Source: Coleofasciculus sp. S288
Lineage (GTDB): Bacteria > Cyanobacteriota > Cyanobacteriia > Cyanobacteriales > Coleofasciculaceae
DNA length: 5,099 bases
NCBI GenBank assembly: GCA_020216575.1
Contig: JAIUYC010000415.1
Coordinates: 1 to 5,099, forward strand
Reading direction: 5' to 3'
The position numbers were made by a program, and so were the translations under genes. How positions within the stretch are numbered: the stretch's first letter is position 1; each line of letters begins with the position of its first letter. The notes beneath the pieces are model-generated. The model searched no databases and was not told the origin of the DNA. It was given only the letters and a program-made list of their open reading frames with translations. This document shows, one piece after another, positions 1 to 4,986 of this stretch.

Positions 1-272
1 AGGATACCACTTGTGCGGGGGCGATCGCTCACAGCCTCCTCACCGAACTCAACTGTTCCTTGGAGGAACTGGCAGGGAATGATGAAGTTATTGATGCGAT
101 CGCGCTTTACTCCCATTGGAAAGACCAGTTATTGGAGATGTTCCACCATGCCAGTCACGGAAAACGCCTGCTGCGCCTCGATTGTCACGCTGATTTGAAA
201 TATTGCTCTCAGACGGATATTTTGGATGTCTTGCCGATCCAGAGAGAACCAGGAGTACTAGTGAAAAAGTAA
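1..272 (+). CDS. comB: Probable 2-phosphosulfolactate phosphatase, C-terminal part (cut by window edge)
   Basis: Only the last 89 codons are visible; the first full codon is at 3 and the frame is open to the left edge, so the start lies outside. Family proteins are about 240 residues, so roughly the last third is seen. The visible part begins [13 protein letters not shown] and continues through [39 protein letters not shown] and [11 protein letters not shown], which I recognise as the ending of cyanobacterial ComB-family proteins. In methanogens ComB is a Mg-dependent phosphatase that turns 2-phosphosulfolactate into sulfolactate during coenzyme M synthesis. Cyanobacteria are not known to make coenzyme M, so the true substrate here is uncertain and the name describes the family. 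It is probably cytosolic. An intrinsic terminator 40 bases downstream ends the unit. Family assignment is confident; function much less so. Confidence 0.85.
   Translation, partial: DTTCAGAIAHSLLTELNCSLEELAGNDEVIDAIALYSHWKDQLLEMFHHASHGKRLLRLDCHADLKYCSQTDILDVLPIQREPGVLVKK
21..28. repeat. HIP1 octamer GCGATCGC (five copies in the window)
   Basis: The palindrome GCGATCGC occurs exactly at 21-28, 96-103, 471-478, 1133-1140 and 3940-3947. Two copies are in comB, one in the HNH gene, one in the gap after the exoprotein remnant and one in dxs. Such enrichment is the hallmark of many cyanobacterial genomes (highly iterated palindrome 1). The copies in coding frames are read through as ordinary codons, such as the A-I-A in comB. 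Near-matches ending in CGATCGC also occur in dxs at about 3233 and 3330. Confidence 0.9.
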
Positions 273-311
273 CTGATCTGCTGTTTTGCAACGCAATCTC
301 TCAATTCCCTA

Positions 312-338
312 ACCTCCCTTCTCCAGGGAGGTATTTTT
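312..338 (+). terminator. Intrinsic terminator after comB
   Basis: A perfect 7-bp stem (ACCTCCC at 312-318 with GGGAGGT at 326-332) closes a 7-base loop and is followed by A and five T residues. It lies 40 bases after the comB stop, in the right direction to end that transcript. On the other strand no T run follows the stem, so it is unlikely to serve the converging HNH gene. Confidence 0.8.
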
Positions 339-395
339 CTGCCTGAGTGCGAGTTAGGTGCATTCCAAATTGGCAAGGAGGAAGTTTAAGCAAGC

Positions 396-860
396 TCATC
401 TGTTCTCTTCAACTTTGATGCCAAATTGTTGCTCAAGCCATGAGAGATCTAATTTCCATTCATGTTGACTGCGATCGCGCCAACTTTTCCACACTTGCTC
501 TAAGTAATCTTCTACTTGTTTCTCCGTCCAGCCATTCACTCTAGCTAACTGCTCTTTGGCTTCTTGCTCTCTACCCCGTAACCCTGCTAGACCGATATGT
601 TTTACCTGATGACACGCAGGGCAAAGGGCAATGAGTCCTATCAATTTTTGCACCCTTGTCTCATCGTCATAATGCCACATTTCATGGCACTCGACCGGCC
701 ATCTCGAACCACGGCCATGGCAAATTTCACATTGATGGTTTGCTTTCTGGTATGTGTGCCGCCGCAACACGTCCCAGGTCTTCTTGGGTACGTGATCGCG
801 TACATTTGAAAACCAACACGTCTTTGGAACCAATTCTATGGTTAATAAGGGATTGCTCAT
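396..860 (-). CDS. Stand-alone HNH endonuclease-type protein
   Basis: A complete 154-residue protein. The core spans about residues 40-92: Cys44-x2-Cys47 and Cys80-x2-Cys83 form the expected structural zinc site. VECHEMWHYDD (56-66) carries His59, the likely general base of the beta-beta-alpha metal fold. ALCPACHQVKH (78-88) supplies His84 and His88. The Asn usual just before the second Cys pair (N-L-x-x-L-C) is Gly75 here, so metal-binding geometry may differ from classic HNH enzymes. The flanks (1-39 and 95-154) are charged and Trp-rich, with no membrane segment. The ATG start is preceded by AGAAAGG at a normal distance. It faces comB, with no partner methylase, toxin or intron sequence beside it. 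HNH proteins usually nick or cut DNA; the target and biological role here are unknown. It could be a homing-type nuclease, an orphan restriction enzyme or a repair factor. Confidence 0.85.
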   Translation of the reverse strand: MSNPLLTIELVPKTCWFSNVRDHVPKKTWDVLRRHTYQKANHQCEICHGRGSRWPVECHEMWHYDDETRVQKLIGLIALCPACHQVKHIGLAGLRGREQEAKEQLARVNGWTEKQVEDYLEQVWKSWRDRSQHEWKLDLSWLEQQFGIKVEENR

Positions 861-913
861 CGCCTTTCTTCTACACTTCTGTTGTAAGAAGCTACTGACT
901 ACTCTGTGATTCT

Positions 914-928
914 CTCATCTAAGATGAG
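914..928. promoter_or_regulatory. 15-bp palindrome upstream of the HNH gene
   Basis: CTCATCT (914-920) and AGATGAG (922-928) form a perfect 7-bp inverted repeat around a single A. It lies 54 bases upstream of the HNH start codon and sits on the left edge of the recognisable exoprotein remnant. It could be a repressor site for the HNH gene, or it could be chance; it has no T run and its hairpin would have almost no loop, so it is not a terminator. Confidence 0.3.
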
Positions 929-1075
929 CCACCAAAGCCAATTATTGAAGCTCAAGGATGGTTTGTTACTCCTGATGGAACCGTCATTCTTAGAGCTGAA
1001 GCACCGGATGTCAACCCCCGGAGTCCTGAATTAACATCCCCATCCTGCCAGAGTGTCCGGGCTGTTAGCCAATGA
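923..1075 (+). pseudogene. C-terminal remnant of a filamentous hemagglutinin-like (two-partner secretion) exoprotein
   Basis: An open stretch of 50 codons from just after a TAA at 920-922 to a TGA at 1073-1075, with no ATG, GTG or TTG start. It contains EAQGWFVTPDGTVILRAEAP followed by a Pro/Ser-rich tail with a single Cys (LTSPSCQ). This is the pattern I associate with the extreme C-terminus of large cyanobacterial exoproteins carrying an N-terminal hemagglutination-activity (TPS) domain, where EAQGW and PDGxVxL precede a Cys-containing end. Such proteins are secreted through an outer-membrane TpsB pore and run to many hundreds of residues. Nothing like the rest of the gene is seen to the left, where the HNH gene lies instead. 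I read it as a relic left by deletion or replacement. The assignment rests on recognition of a short motif only. Confidence 0.55.
941..969 (-). promoter_or_regulatory. Weak candidate promoter for the HNH gene
   Basis: Read on the minus strand, GTAACA (plus 964-969, 4 of 6 to TTGACA) is followed after 17 bases by AATAAT (plus 941-946, 5 of 6 to TATAAT). Transcription would begin near 934, giving a leader of about 74 bases before the ATG at 860 and placing the palindrome at 914-928 just inside the transcript. If real, the promoter lies within the decayed exoprotein end. The match is modest and could be chance. Confidence 0.2.
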
Positions 1076-1302
1076 TGCCGTTTTAGAAATATGGCTGCCA
1101 AACCAATATCTATAGATAGAGGTTTGAGGGGAGCGATCGCTATTAAACTATGAGAGCTTTCCAGCCAAGCTGACGTGTAGCTCTTCGGCTATAGCGCTAT
1201 CCCTAACTTCCTTCCACATCAACTCAGCAATCATCCTCATCCTAGGTATGCCAGGTGCGTGTCAGGGGTTAGGGATTAATTGAGTTTCCACTAGCTCCTC
1301 GC
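1076..1302. other. Noncoding stretch after the exoprotein remnant
   Basis: No credible gene is visible. The stretch holds one HIP1 octamer (1133-1140), two 10-bp palindromes (ATCTATAGAT at 1108-1117 and ATAGCGCTAT at 1191-1200), and a minus-strand 30-codon frame at 1240-1148 without a convincing ribosome binding site. No tRNA, known riboswitch or transposon end was seen. It may be the decayed downstream flank of the lost exoprotein gene. Confidence 0.5.
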
Positions 1303-1331
1303 TTGTTTTAATCCAGCTTCACACGTCTAAT
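1303..1331 (+). promoter_or_regulatory. Candidate promoter for the 70-residue small protein
   Basis: TTGTTT (1303-1308) and TCTAAT (1326-1331, 5 of 6 to TATAAT) are separated by exactly 17 bases. Transcription would start near 1338, leaving a leader of about 60 bases. A 6-bp inverted repeat, AGAGAA-A-TTCTCT at 1334-1346, covers the predicted start point and could be a binding site. The -35 match is poor, so the call rests mainly on the -10 box and the spacing. Confidence 0.35.
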
Positions 1332-1398
1332 TTAGAGAAATTCTCTCTGTGGCTTTACAGCGTAGATTTTTGTTCAACACCTTTAGGAGGAAATTACA

Positions 1399-1611
1399 AT
1401 GCTTCTCAAAGAAAAGCAAACTGGGACTTTAGTAGAAGTACTTGATCTTCAGGCTTTATTTAATCCAACTCATAGTAGTATCCCCGGACAGGTTCAAGCG
1501 GGTCAGGAGGAGCAGAATCCTACTTCTTTTGAAAAAGAAGGTTTAAAGTTTCCCTCGGGTGAAGAACTCCCCCGTTGTTGGAAAGATGCAGACTATCAAA
1601 CAGAGCTGTGA
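1399..1611 (+). CDS. Small conserved cyanobacterial protein of unknown function (70 residues)
   Basis: A 70-codon gene starting at an ATG 8 bases after a very strong ribosome binding site, TAGGAGG (1384-1390), and followed by a long hairpin, so its reality is well supported. The product is acidic and soluble with no membrane segment or signal peptide. Visible blocks are KQTGTLVEVLDLQALFNPTH (residues 6-25), an IPGQVQAGQEEQ stretch, and FPSGEELPRCWKDADY near the end. It resembles small proteins of similar size found across cyanobacteria, sometimes loosely annotated as acetyltransferase, but it is far too short for a GNAT fold and shows no acetyl-CoA motif, so I do not adopt that name. It has a single Cys, in the PRCW motif. 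Role unknown. It stands alone, with its own candidate promoter and 3' hairpin. Confidence 0.8.
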   Translation: MLLKEKQTGTLVEVLDLQALFNPTHSSIPGQVQAGQEEQNPTSFEKEGLKFPSGEELPRCWKDADYQTEL

Positions 1612-1645
1612 TTAAGATTTGATTTTCTCTTTAAAATTTTTAACG

Positions 1646-1676
1646 AATAGAGGTGCTGCCAGAAGCGCCTCTATTT
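1646..1676 (+). terminator. Hairpin terminator after the 70-residue small protein
   Basis: AATAGAGGTGC (1646-1656) pairs with GCGCCTCTATT (1665-1675) as an 11-bp stem with one G-U pair and an 8-base loop, starting 34 bases after the stop codon. The T run after it is short and partly inside the stem, so termination may be incomplete or the hairpin may mainly protect the 3' end of the mRNA. Confidence 0.65.
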
Positions 1677-1690
1677 GTAATAGTTGTTAC
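1677..1690. promoter_or_regulatory. Possible NtcA-type site (GTA-N8-TAC)
   Basis: GTAATAGTTGTTAC matches the core consensus of NtcA, the global nitrogen regulator of cyanobacteria. No good -10 box is seen at the usual distance of about 22 bases, and the next gene on this strand begins 337 bases away. A match to this short core is expected about once in several kb by chance, so this is weak. Confidence 0.15.
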
Positions 1691-1936
1691 TGATTTTTGT
1701 TACTAGTAATGCTTTTATTTGACGTTTCAGGTTAATCTTAACTATGTCCTTAGACAGATGAGTTTAGCGTAGAAGAGGGATAAAAGCAAATGGGCATTGC
1801 AAATCCTGACAGATTCATCAGTTCAGGTTCGCAGGCACTTCCTACGGTTTGAATAATCCAGCGAGCAAGCGAAATGTTTGCTAGAAAACACTTCTCTGCC
1901 ATTATCACTAGTACAGAGGTCATCCTTAAAATTGGG
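1677..1936. other. Noncoding gap between the 70-residue gene and the DUF1830 gene
   Basis: No credible gene is visible. A direct repeat TTGTTACT occurs at 1684-1691 and 1697-1704, the second copy running into the palindrome TTACTAGTAA (1700-1709). A minus-strand open frame (2076-1750, 108 codons) overlaps the promoter and start of the DUF1830 gene, has no recognisable domain and is taken as spurious. A plus-strand frame from 1790, broken by a TGA, gives no recognisable protein either. No structured RNA family was recognised. Confidence 0.5.
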
Positions 1937-1965
1937 TTGGCAGTGCTACGAAAAGCTTTTATACT
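1937..1965 (+). promoter_or_regulatory. Sigma-70-type promoter of the DUF1830 gene
   Basis: TTGGCA (1937-1942, 5 of 6 to TTGACA) and TATACT (1960-1965, 5 of 6 to TATAAT) are separated by the ideal 17 bases. It is the best housekeeping-type promoter in the window. Transcription would begin near 1972, giving a leader of about 56 bases before the GTG start at 2028. Confidence 0.55.
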
Positions 1966-2027
1966 GAAAGCGGATGGATAGGGAATGTTTTTGGATATCA
2001 ATAACCTTGCCCAATAAGTGAGTCGCA

Positions 2028-2378
2028 GTGGTGAACCAAAACTTAGATTCCGTACAAGCCCAAGAGTTGGGTACAATTCTCTGTTACTATTTCAACGTTA
2101 GTAAGCAGATTCAGATAGCAACGATTAAGAATTCAGGTTACTCTTTTGAGCGGGTCGTGTTTCCCGGAGAACGCCTTTTATTTGAAGCACCCCCAGAGGC
2201 TGAACTGGAAATTCAGACAAGCCAGAGGGATGGAACCAAGGCAGTAGACAAGATTAAGTGCAATCACTTGCGCGTCGATGAAGGCGACTATGGCATCTCC
2301 AACAGCCATGAATCGGAATCCCTGATAGAGTTAACAGATTTATCCTCAAAGTCTCTTTGGCGTACAGGAGATAGATAG
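2028..2378 (+). CDS. DUF1830 family protein
   Basis: A 116-residue soluble protein. Residues about 14-84 match the cyanobacterial DUF1830 family as I know it: ILCYYFNVSKQIQIATI (17-33), then FERVVFPGERLLFEAPPEA (40-58), ELEIQT, and the Cys-containing IKCNHLRV near the end. Residues 85-116 form a polar, Ser- and Glu-rich tail outside the domain that probably varies between species. The start is GTG at 2028 or the next codon, GTG at 2031; an in-frame TGA at 2019-2021 excludes anything further upstream. No clear Shine-Dalgarno sequence precedes it, which is common in cyanobacteria. A good promoter lies about 60 bases upstream and a perfect palindrome follows, so it is probably transcribed alone. 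The family has no established biochemical role; the beta-rich domain suggests binding rather than catalysis, which is inference only. Confidence 0.85.
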   Translation: MVNQNLDSVQAQELGTILCYYFNVSKQIQIATIKNSGYSFERVVFPGERLLFEAPPEAELEIQTSQRDGTKAVDKIKCNHLRVDEGDYGISNSHESESLIELTDLSSKSLWRTGDR

Positions 2379-2405
2379 TACATACATTGTTACAATTTTT
2401 TTAGA

Positions 2406-2435
2406 AAAAGAGACGTTCAGCTGAACGTCTCTTTT
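2406..2435. terminator. Perfect 30-bp palindrome, terminator after the DUF1830 gene
   Basis: Positions 2406-2420 and 2421-2435 are exact reverse complements with no spacer. The RNA would fold into a stem of about 13 bp with an AGCT loop, starting in AAAA and ending in TTTT. It begins 27 bases after the DUF1830 stop. Because it is symmetrical it could work on both strands. The T run is only four bases on the plus strand and forms part of the stem, but the stem is the most stable in the window. Confidence 0.75.
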
Positions 2436-2492
2436 AGTGTGTGAAATAGTTCTTTGATTCCGGAGGATATTTTAGAACTTTAAATCCTTCTT

Positions 2493-2520
2493 ATGACTGA
2501 GGAGTTCATCTATCTATAAG
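2493..2520 (+). promoter_or_regulatory. Candidate promoter of the ferritin-like small protein
   Basis: ATGACT (2493-2498, 4 of 6 to TTGACA) and TATAAG (2515-2520, 5 of 6 to TATAAT) are 16 bases apart. The predicted start point is near 2527, about 66 bases before the ATG at 2593. The -10 box is enclosed by an inverted repeat, described separately. Confidence 0.4.
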
Positions 2521-2529
2521 GAGATGAAC
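2504..2529. promoter_or_regulatory. Operator-like inverted repeat around the -10 box
   Basis: GTTCATCT (2504-2511) and AGATGAAC (2522-2529) are perfect 8-bp arms with a 10-base gap. The gap holds TATAAG, the candidate -10 box. Arm centres are 18 bp apart, close to two helical turns, as expected for a dimeric repressor binding one face of the DNA. A small second hairpin, CCGC-TTACA-GCGG (2529-2541), follows at once. In RNA the first repeat could instead form a stem-loop, but only if transcription starts further upstream. Confidence 0.35.
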
Positions 2530-2592
2530 CGCTTACAGCGGATGACTAAAAGTTATTTAGGATTCTAAATCTACAATCGGAGGCTAACTTTT

Positions 2593-2826
2593 ATGGCTGG
2601 TAACGGAAAGACCCAAGCCGTCAACAATCTCGAATACGATTTGCTCACAGCTTTACAAAACAAGTCTGAAGCGGTTCAAGCCTACAATAAGTACATAGAA
2701 GACGCACAGGCTATGGATTCTCAGCCCTGTGCAGAACTTTTCCAAAAGATACAGCAGACAGACATGCAACAGGCACAGGAGATTCGCCAACATCTTCAAG
2801 AAGTAATGCAGAAGGGCAAGATGTAG
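2593..2826 (+). CDS. Small helical, ferritin-like protein of unknown function (77 residues)
   Basis: A 77-codon gene with ATG 9 bases after a strong ribosome binding site, CGGAGG (2578-2583). The product is polar, Gln-rich and almost certainly all-helical: helix 1 about residues 9-40 (NNLEYDLLTALQNKSEAVQAYNKYIEDA region), a short turn around DSQPC (42-46), and helix 2 about residues 47-74. Acidic residues spaced along the helices (Glu14, Glu26, Glu36, Glu48, Glu63) and a His (His67) recall half of a ferritin-like four-helix bundle, so a dimer could build a metal site; I cannot show that it binds metal. It has one Cys (Cys46) and no signal peptide or membrane segment. It resembles small proteins I know from other cyanobacteria that lack an assigned function. 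It has its own candidate promoter with an operator-like repeat and a hairpin after it, so it is likely a single-gene unit under specific control. Confidence 0.8.
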   Translation: MAGNGKTQAVNNLEYDLLTALQNKSEAVQAYNKYIEDAQAMDSQPCAELFQKIQQTDMQQAQEIRQHLQEVMQKGKM

Positions 2827-2845
2827 AAGATTGTGGCCTACTCGT

Positions 2846-2883
2846 AAGCCAAGCCTCTCTTTTACCAGGGAGGCTGGCTTTAT
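2846..2883 (+). terminator. Hairpin terminator after the ferritin-like gene
   Basis: AAGCC-A-AGCCTC (2846-2857) pairs with GAGGCTGGCTT (2870-2880) as an 11-bp stem with one bulged A and a 12-base loop. It starts 19 bases after the stop codon. The T run following is short (TTTAT including the stem end), so it is a moderate terminator. Confidence 0.65.
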
Positions 2884-2904
2884 GAATGGATAAAAATCCT
2901 TATT

Positions 2905-2930
2905 CCTTCTGCCCTAGAGCCCTCTGCCTT
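2905..2930. repeat. Degenerate TTCTGCC-type short repeat
   Basis: CTTCTGCC (2906-2913) and CTCTGCCT (2922-2929) flank a diverged middle unit, CTAGAGCC. Tandem TTCTGCC-like heptamers are common between genes in many cyanobacteria, and this looks like a worn, three-unit trace of one. No function is known. Confidence 0.3.
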
Positions 2931-3078
2931 ATTTTCAAGACAACCAAAGAGGTGAGTAGAAACACTTAATCAGCAATTCAAGCTGATCAATGTTTGCTGG
3001 CAAAATTATTAGATACTTTAGAGTGTTCTTAGGATAGATAAATTCCAGTAACACTTCTTAAAGTACAAGTACGCCGGT

Positions 3079-4986
3079 ATGCACATCAGTGAAATTACTC
3101 ATCCAAACCAGTTGCACGGCCTGTCGATTCGTCAACTCGAACAGATTGCCCGTCAAATTCGGGAGAAACATCTCCAAACCGTTGCTGCCACTGGCGGTCA
3201 CTTAGGTCCGGGCTTAGGCGTCGTGGAATTGACGATCGCACTTTATCAGACTCTCGACCTCGATCGCGATAAAGTTATCTGGGATGTCGGTCACCAAGCT
3301 TACCCCCATAAAATGCTCACAGGGCGGTACGATCGCTTCCACACGTTGCGACAAAAGGACGGTATTGCAGGTTACTTAAAGCGCTGCGAGAGCAAATTCG
3401 ACCACTTTGGCGCAGGACATGCGTCCACCAGTATTTCTGCGGCGTTGGGAATGGCGCTGGCACGAGACTTGAAGGGTGAAAACTTTAAAGTTGTAGCAAT
3501 CATCGGCGATGGTGCACTGACAGGGGGCATGGCGTTAGAAGCCATCAACCATGCCGGACATTTGCCCCACACCAAATTGCTGGTGGTGCTCAACGATAAT
3601 GAAATGTCCATTTCCCCCAACGTCGGTGCGATTTCCCGCTACCTGAACAAAGTGCGGTTGAGTCCACCGATGCAATTCCTGACAGACAATTTAGAAGAAC
3701 AGTTTAAGCATATTCCCTTTGTTGGTGAGTCTTTATCCCCAGAGTTAGAGCGAGTGAAGGAAGGCATGAAACGCCTTGCCGTGCCTAAGGTGGGTGCGGT
3801 TATCGAGGAACTGGGCTTTACCTACATGGGACCGGTGGACGGTCATAACTTGGAGGACTTGATCTCCACATTCAAAGCCGCACACACCCACAACGGACCC
3901 GTGCTGGTGCATGTAGCAACTGTGAAAGGGAAAGGGTATGCGATCGCAGAACAAGACCAAGTTGGCTACCATGCTCAAAGCCCCTTCAACCTGGCCACCG
4001 GCAAAGCCATCCCCTCCAGCACACCAAAACCTCCGGGTTACTCCAAAGTCTTTGCCCACACCTTAGTCAAACTTGCCGAGAACAATCCCAAAATCATCGG
4101 TATCACGGCGGCAATGGCAACCGGAACAGGGTTAGACAAACTTCAGGCAAAACTCCCTAAACAATACATTGACGTAGGCATTGCCGAACAGCACGCCGTC
4201 ACCCTCGCGGCGGGTTTAGCTTGCGAAGGCATGCGTCCCGTTGCCGCCATCTACTCCACCTTCCTGCAACGCGCTTACGACCAAGTCGTTCACGATGTTT
4301 GCATCCAAAACTTGCCCGTCTTCTTCTGTCTGGACCGGGCGGGAATTGTTGGGGCAGATGGTCCCACCCACCAAGGGATGTACGATATCGCTTACCTGCG
4401 CTGCCTGCCCAACATGGTACTGATGGCGCCCAAAGATGAAGCCGAACTCCAGCGCATGGTTGCCACGGGTGTTAACTACACCGACGGACCGATTGCCCTG
4501 CGCTATCCTCGCGGGAATGGCTACGGTGTACCCCTGATGGAAGAAGGCTGGGAACCTCTCCCCATTGGCAAGGGTGAAATTCTGCGGAATGGGGATGACG
4601 TGCTGATGGTGGGCTATGGGTCGATGGTTTATCCCACCATGCAAGCGGCTGAGATTTTGAGCGAACACGGCATTGAAGCAACCGTGATTAATGCCCGATT
4701 TGCCAAGCCCTTGGATACTGAACTTATTTTGCCCCTTGCTAAGCAAATTGGTCGCGTCGTCACGCTCGAAGAAGGCTGCTTAATCGGTGGTTTTGGTTCA
4801 GCGGTTGCCGAATCGCTGCTGGATCATGATGTTGTCGTGCCAGTGACGCGGATTGGTGTGCCTGATGTACTCGTGGATCATGCTCAACCCAAAGAGTCGA
4901 TGGCAGCACACGGTTTGACTCCGCCTCAAATTGCTGAGCGAGTGATGAAGTTGTTTAGCCCCAAACTGTCAGCGGTTAGCACTTAA
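3079..4986 (+). CDS. dxs: 1-deoxy-D-xylulose-5-phosphate synthase
   Basis: Complete, 635 residues, the normal length for this enzyme. It condenses pyruvate with D-glyceraldehyde 3-phosphate to 1-deoxy-D-xylulose 5-phosphate and CO2, using thiamine diphosphate and Mg. This is the first and usually rate-controlling step of the MEP pathway, which feeds carotenoids, the phytol of chlorophyll, and quinones. Visible features: GGHLGPG with His41, [10 protein letters not shown] (69-78, His72), the TPP/Mg motif from GDG (143-145) to NDN (172-174), the pyrimidine-binding domain from about 318 with the catalytic Glu370 in [15 protein letters not shown] (419-428) and RYPRGN (475-480) for substrate phosphate, and a transketolase C-terminal domain from about 495. 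No key residue is missing. ATG 3079 is the first in-frame start after a TAA at 3049, and its [20 protein letters not shown] opening is typical of cyanobacterial Dxs. No Shine-Dalgarno, thiamine riboswitch or clear promoter was found in the 252-base leader region. Confidence 0.98.
   Translation: MHISEITHPNQLHGLSIRQLEQIARQIREKHLQTVAATGGHLGPGLGVVELTIALYQTLDLDRDKVIWDVGHQAYPHKMLTGRYDRFHTLRQKDGIAGYLKRCESKFDHFGAGHASTSISAALGMALARDLKGENFKVVAIIGDGALTGGMALEAINHAGHLPHTKLLVVLNDNEMSISPNVGAISRYLNKVRLSPPMQFLTDNLEEQFKHIPFVGESLSPELERVKEGMKRLAVPKVGAVIEELGFTYMGPVDGHNLEDLISTFKAAHTHNGPVLVHVATVKGKGYAIAEQDQVGYHAQSPFNLATGKAIPSSTPKPPGYSKVFAHTLVKLAENNPKIIGITAAMATGTGLDKLQAKLPKQYIDVGIAEQHAVTLAAGLACEGMRPVAAIYSTFLQRAYDQVVHDVCIQNLPVFFCLDRAGIVGADGPTHQGMYDIAYLRCLPNMVLMAPKDEAELQRMVATGVNYTDGPIALRYPRGNGYGVPLMEEGWEPLPIGKGEILRNGDDVLMVGYGSMVYPTMQAAEILSEHGIEATVINARFAKPLDTELILPLAKQIGRVVTLEEGCLIGGFGSAVAESLLDHDVVVPVTRIGVPDVLVDHAQPKESMAAHGLTPPQIAERVMKLFSPKLSAVST

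Noticed and set aside
1148..1240. Minus-strand 30-codon frame (MRMIAELMWKEV...)
   Set aside because: It reads somewhat like a helical peptide, but there is no clear ribosome binding site and I recognise no family; an in-frame TGA lies 8 codons upstream, so it is not part of a longer gene.
1750..2076. Minus-strand open frame of 108 codons
   Set aside because: It overlaps the promoter and first 16 codons of the DUF1830 gene, has no ribosome binding site, no recognisable domain and an unlikely composition. Best read as a chance frame.
2461..2523. Tiny frame MTEEFIYL before the ferritin-like gene, as a leader peptide
   Set aside because: The CGGAGG at 2461-2466 is 27 bases from its ATG, too far to serve it, and the predicted transcript start lies downstream of it. 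Nothing suggests attenuation.
2471..2571. Imperfect direct repeat of TTTAG..TAAATC (2471-2486 and 2556-2571)
   Set aside because: Three mismatches in 16 AT-rich bases, and the neighbouring CGGAGG motifs lie on opposite sides of the two copies, so it is not a duplicated module.
4216..4746. Minus-strand open frame of 176 codons inside dxs
   Set aside because: Antisense shadow of a strongly conserved enzyme gene; its His- and Gly-rich product has no recognisable domain.
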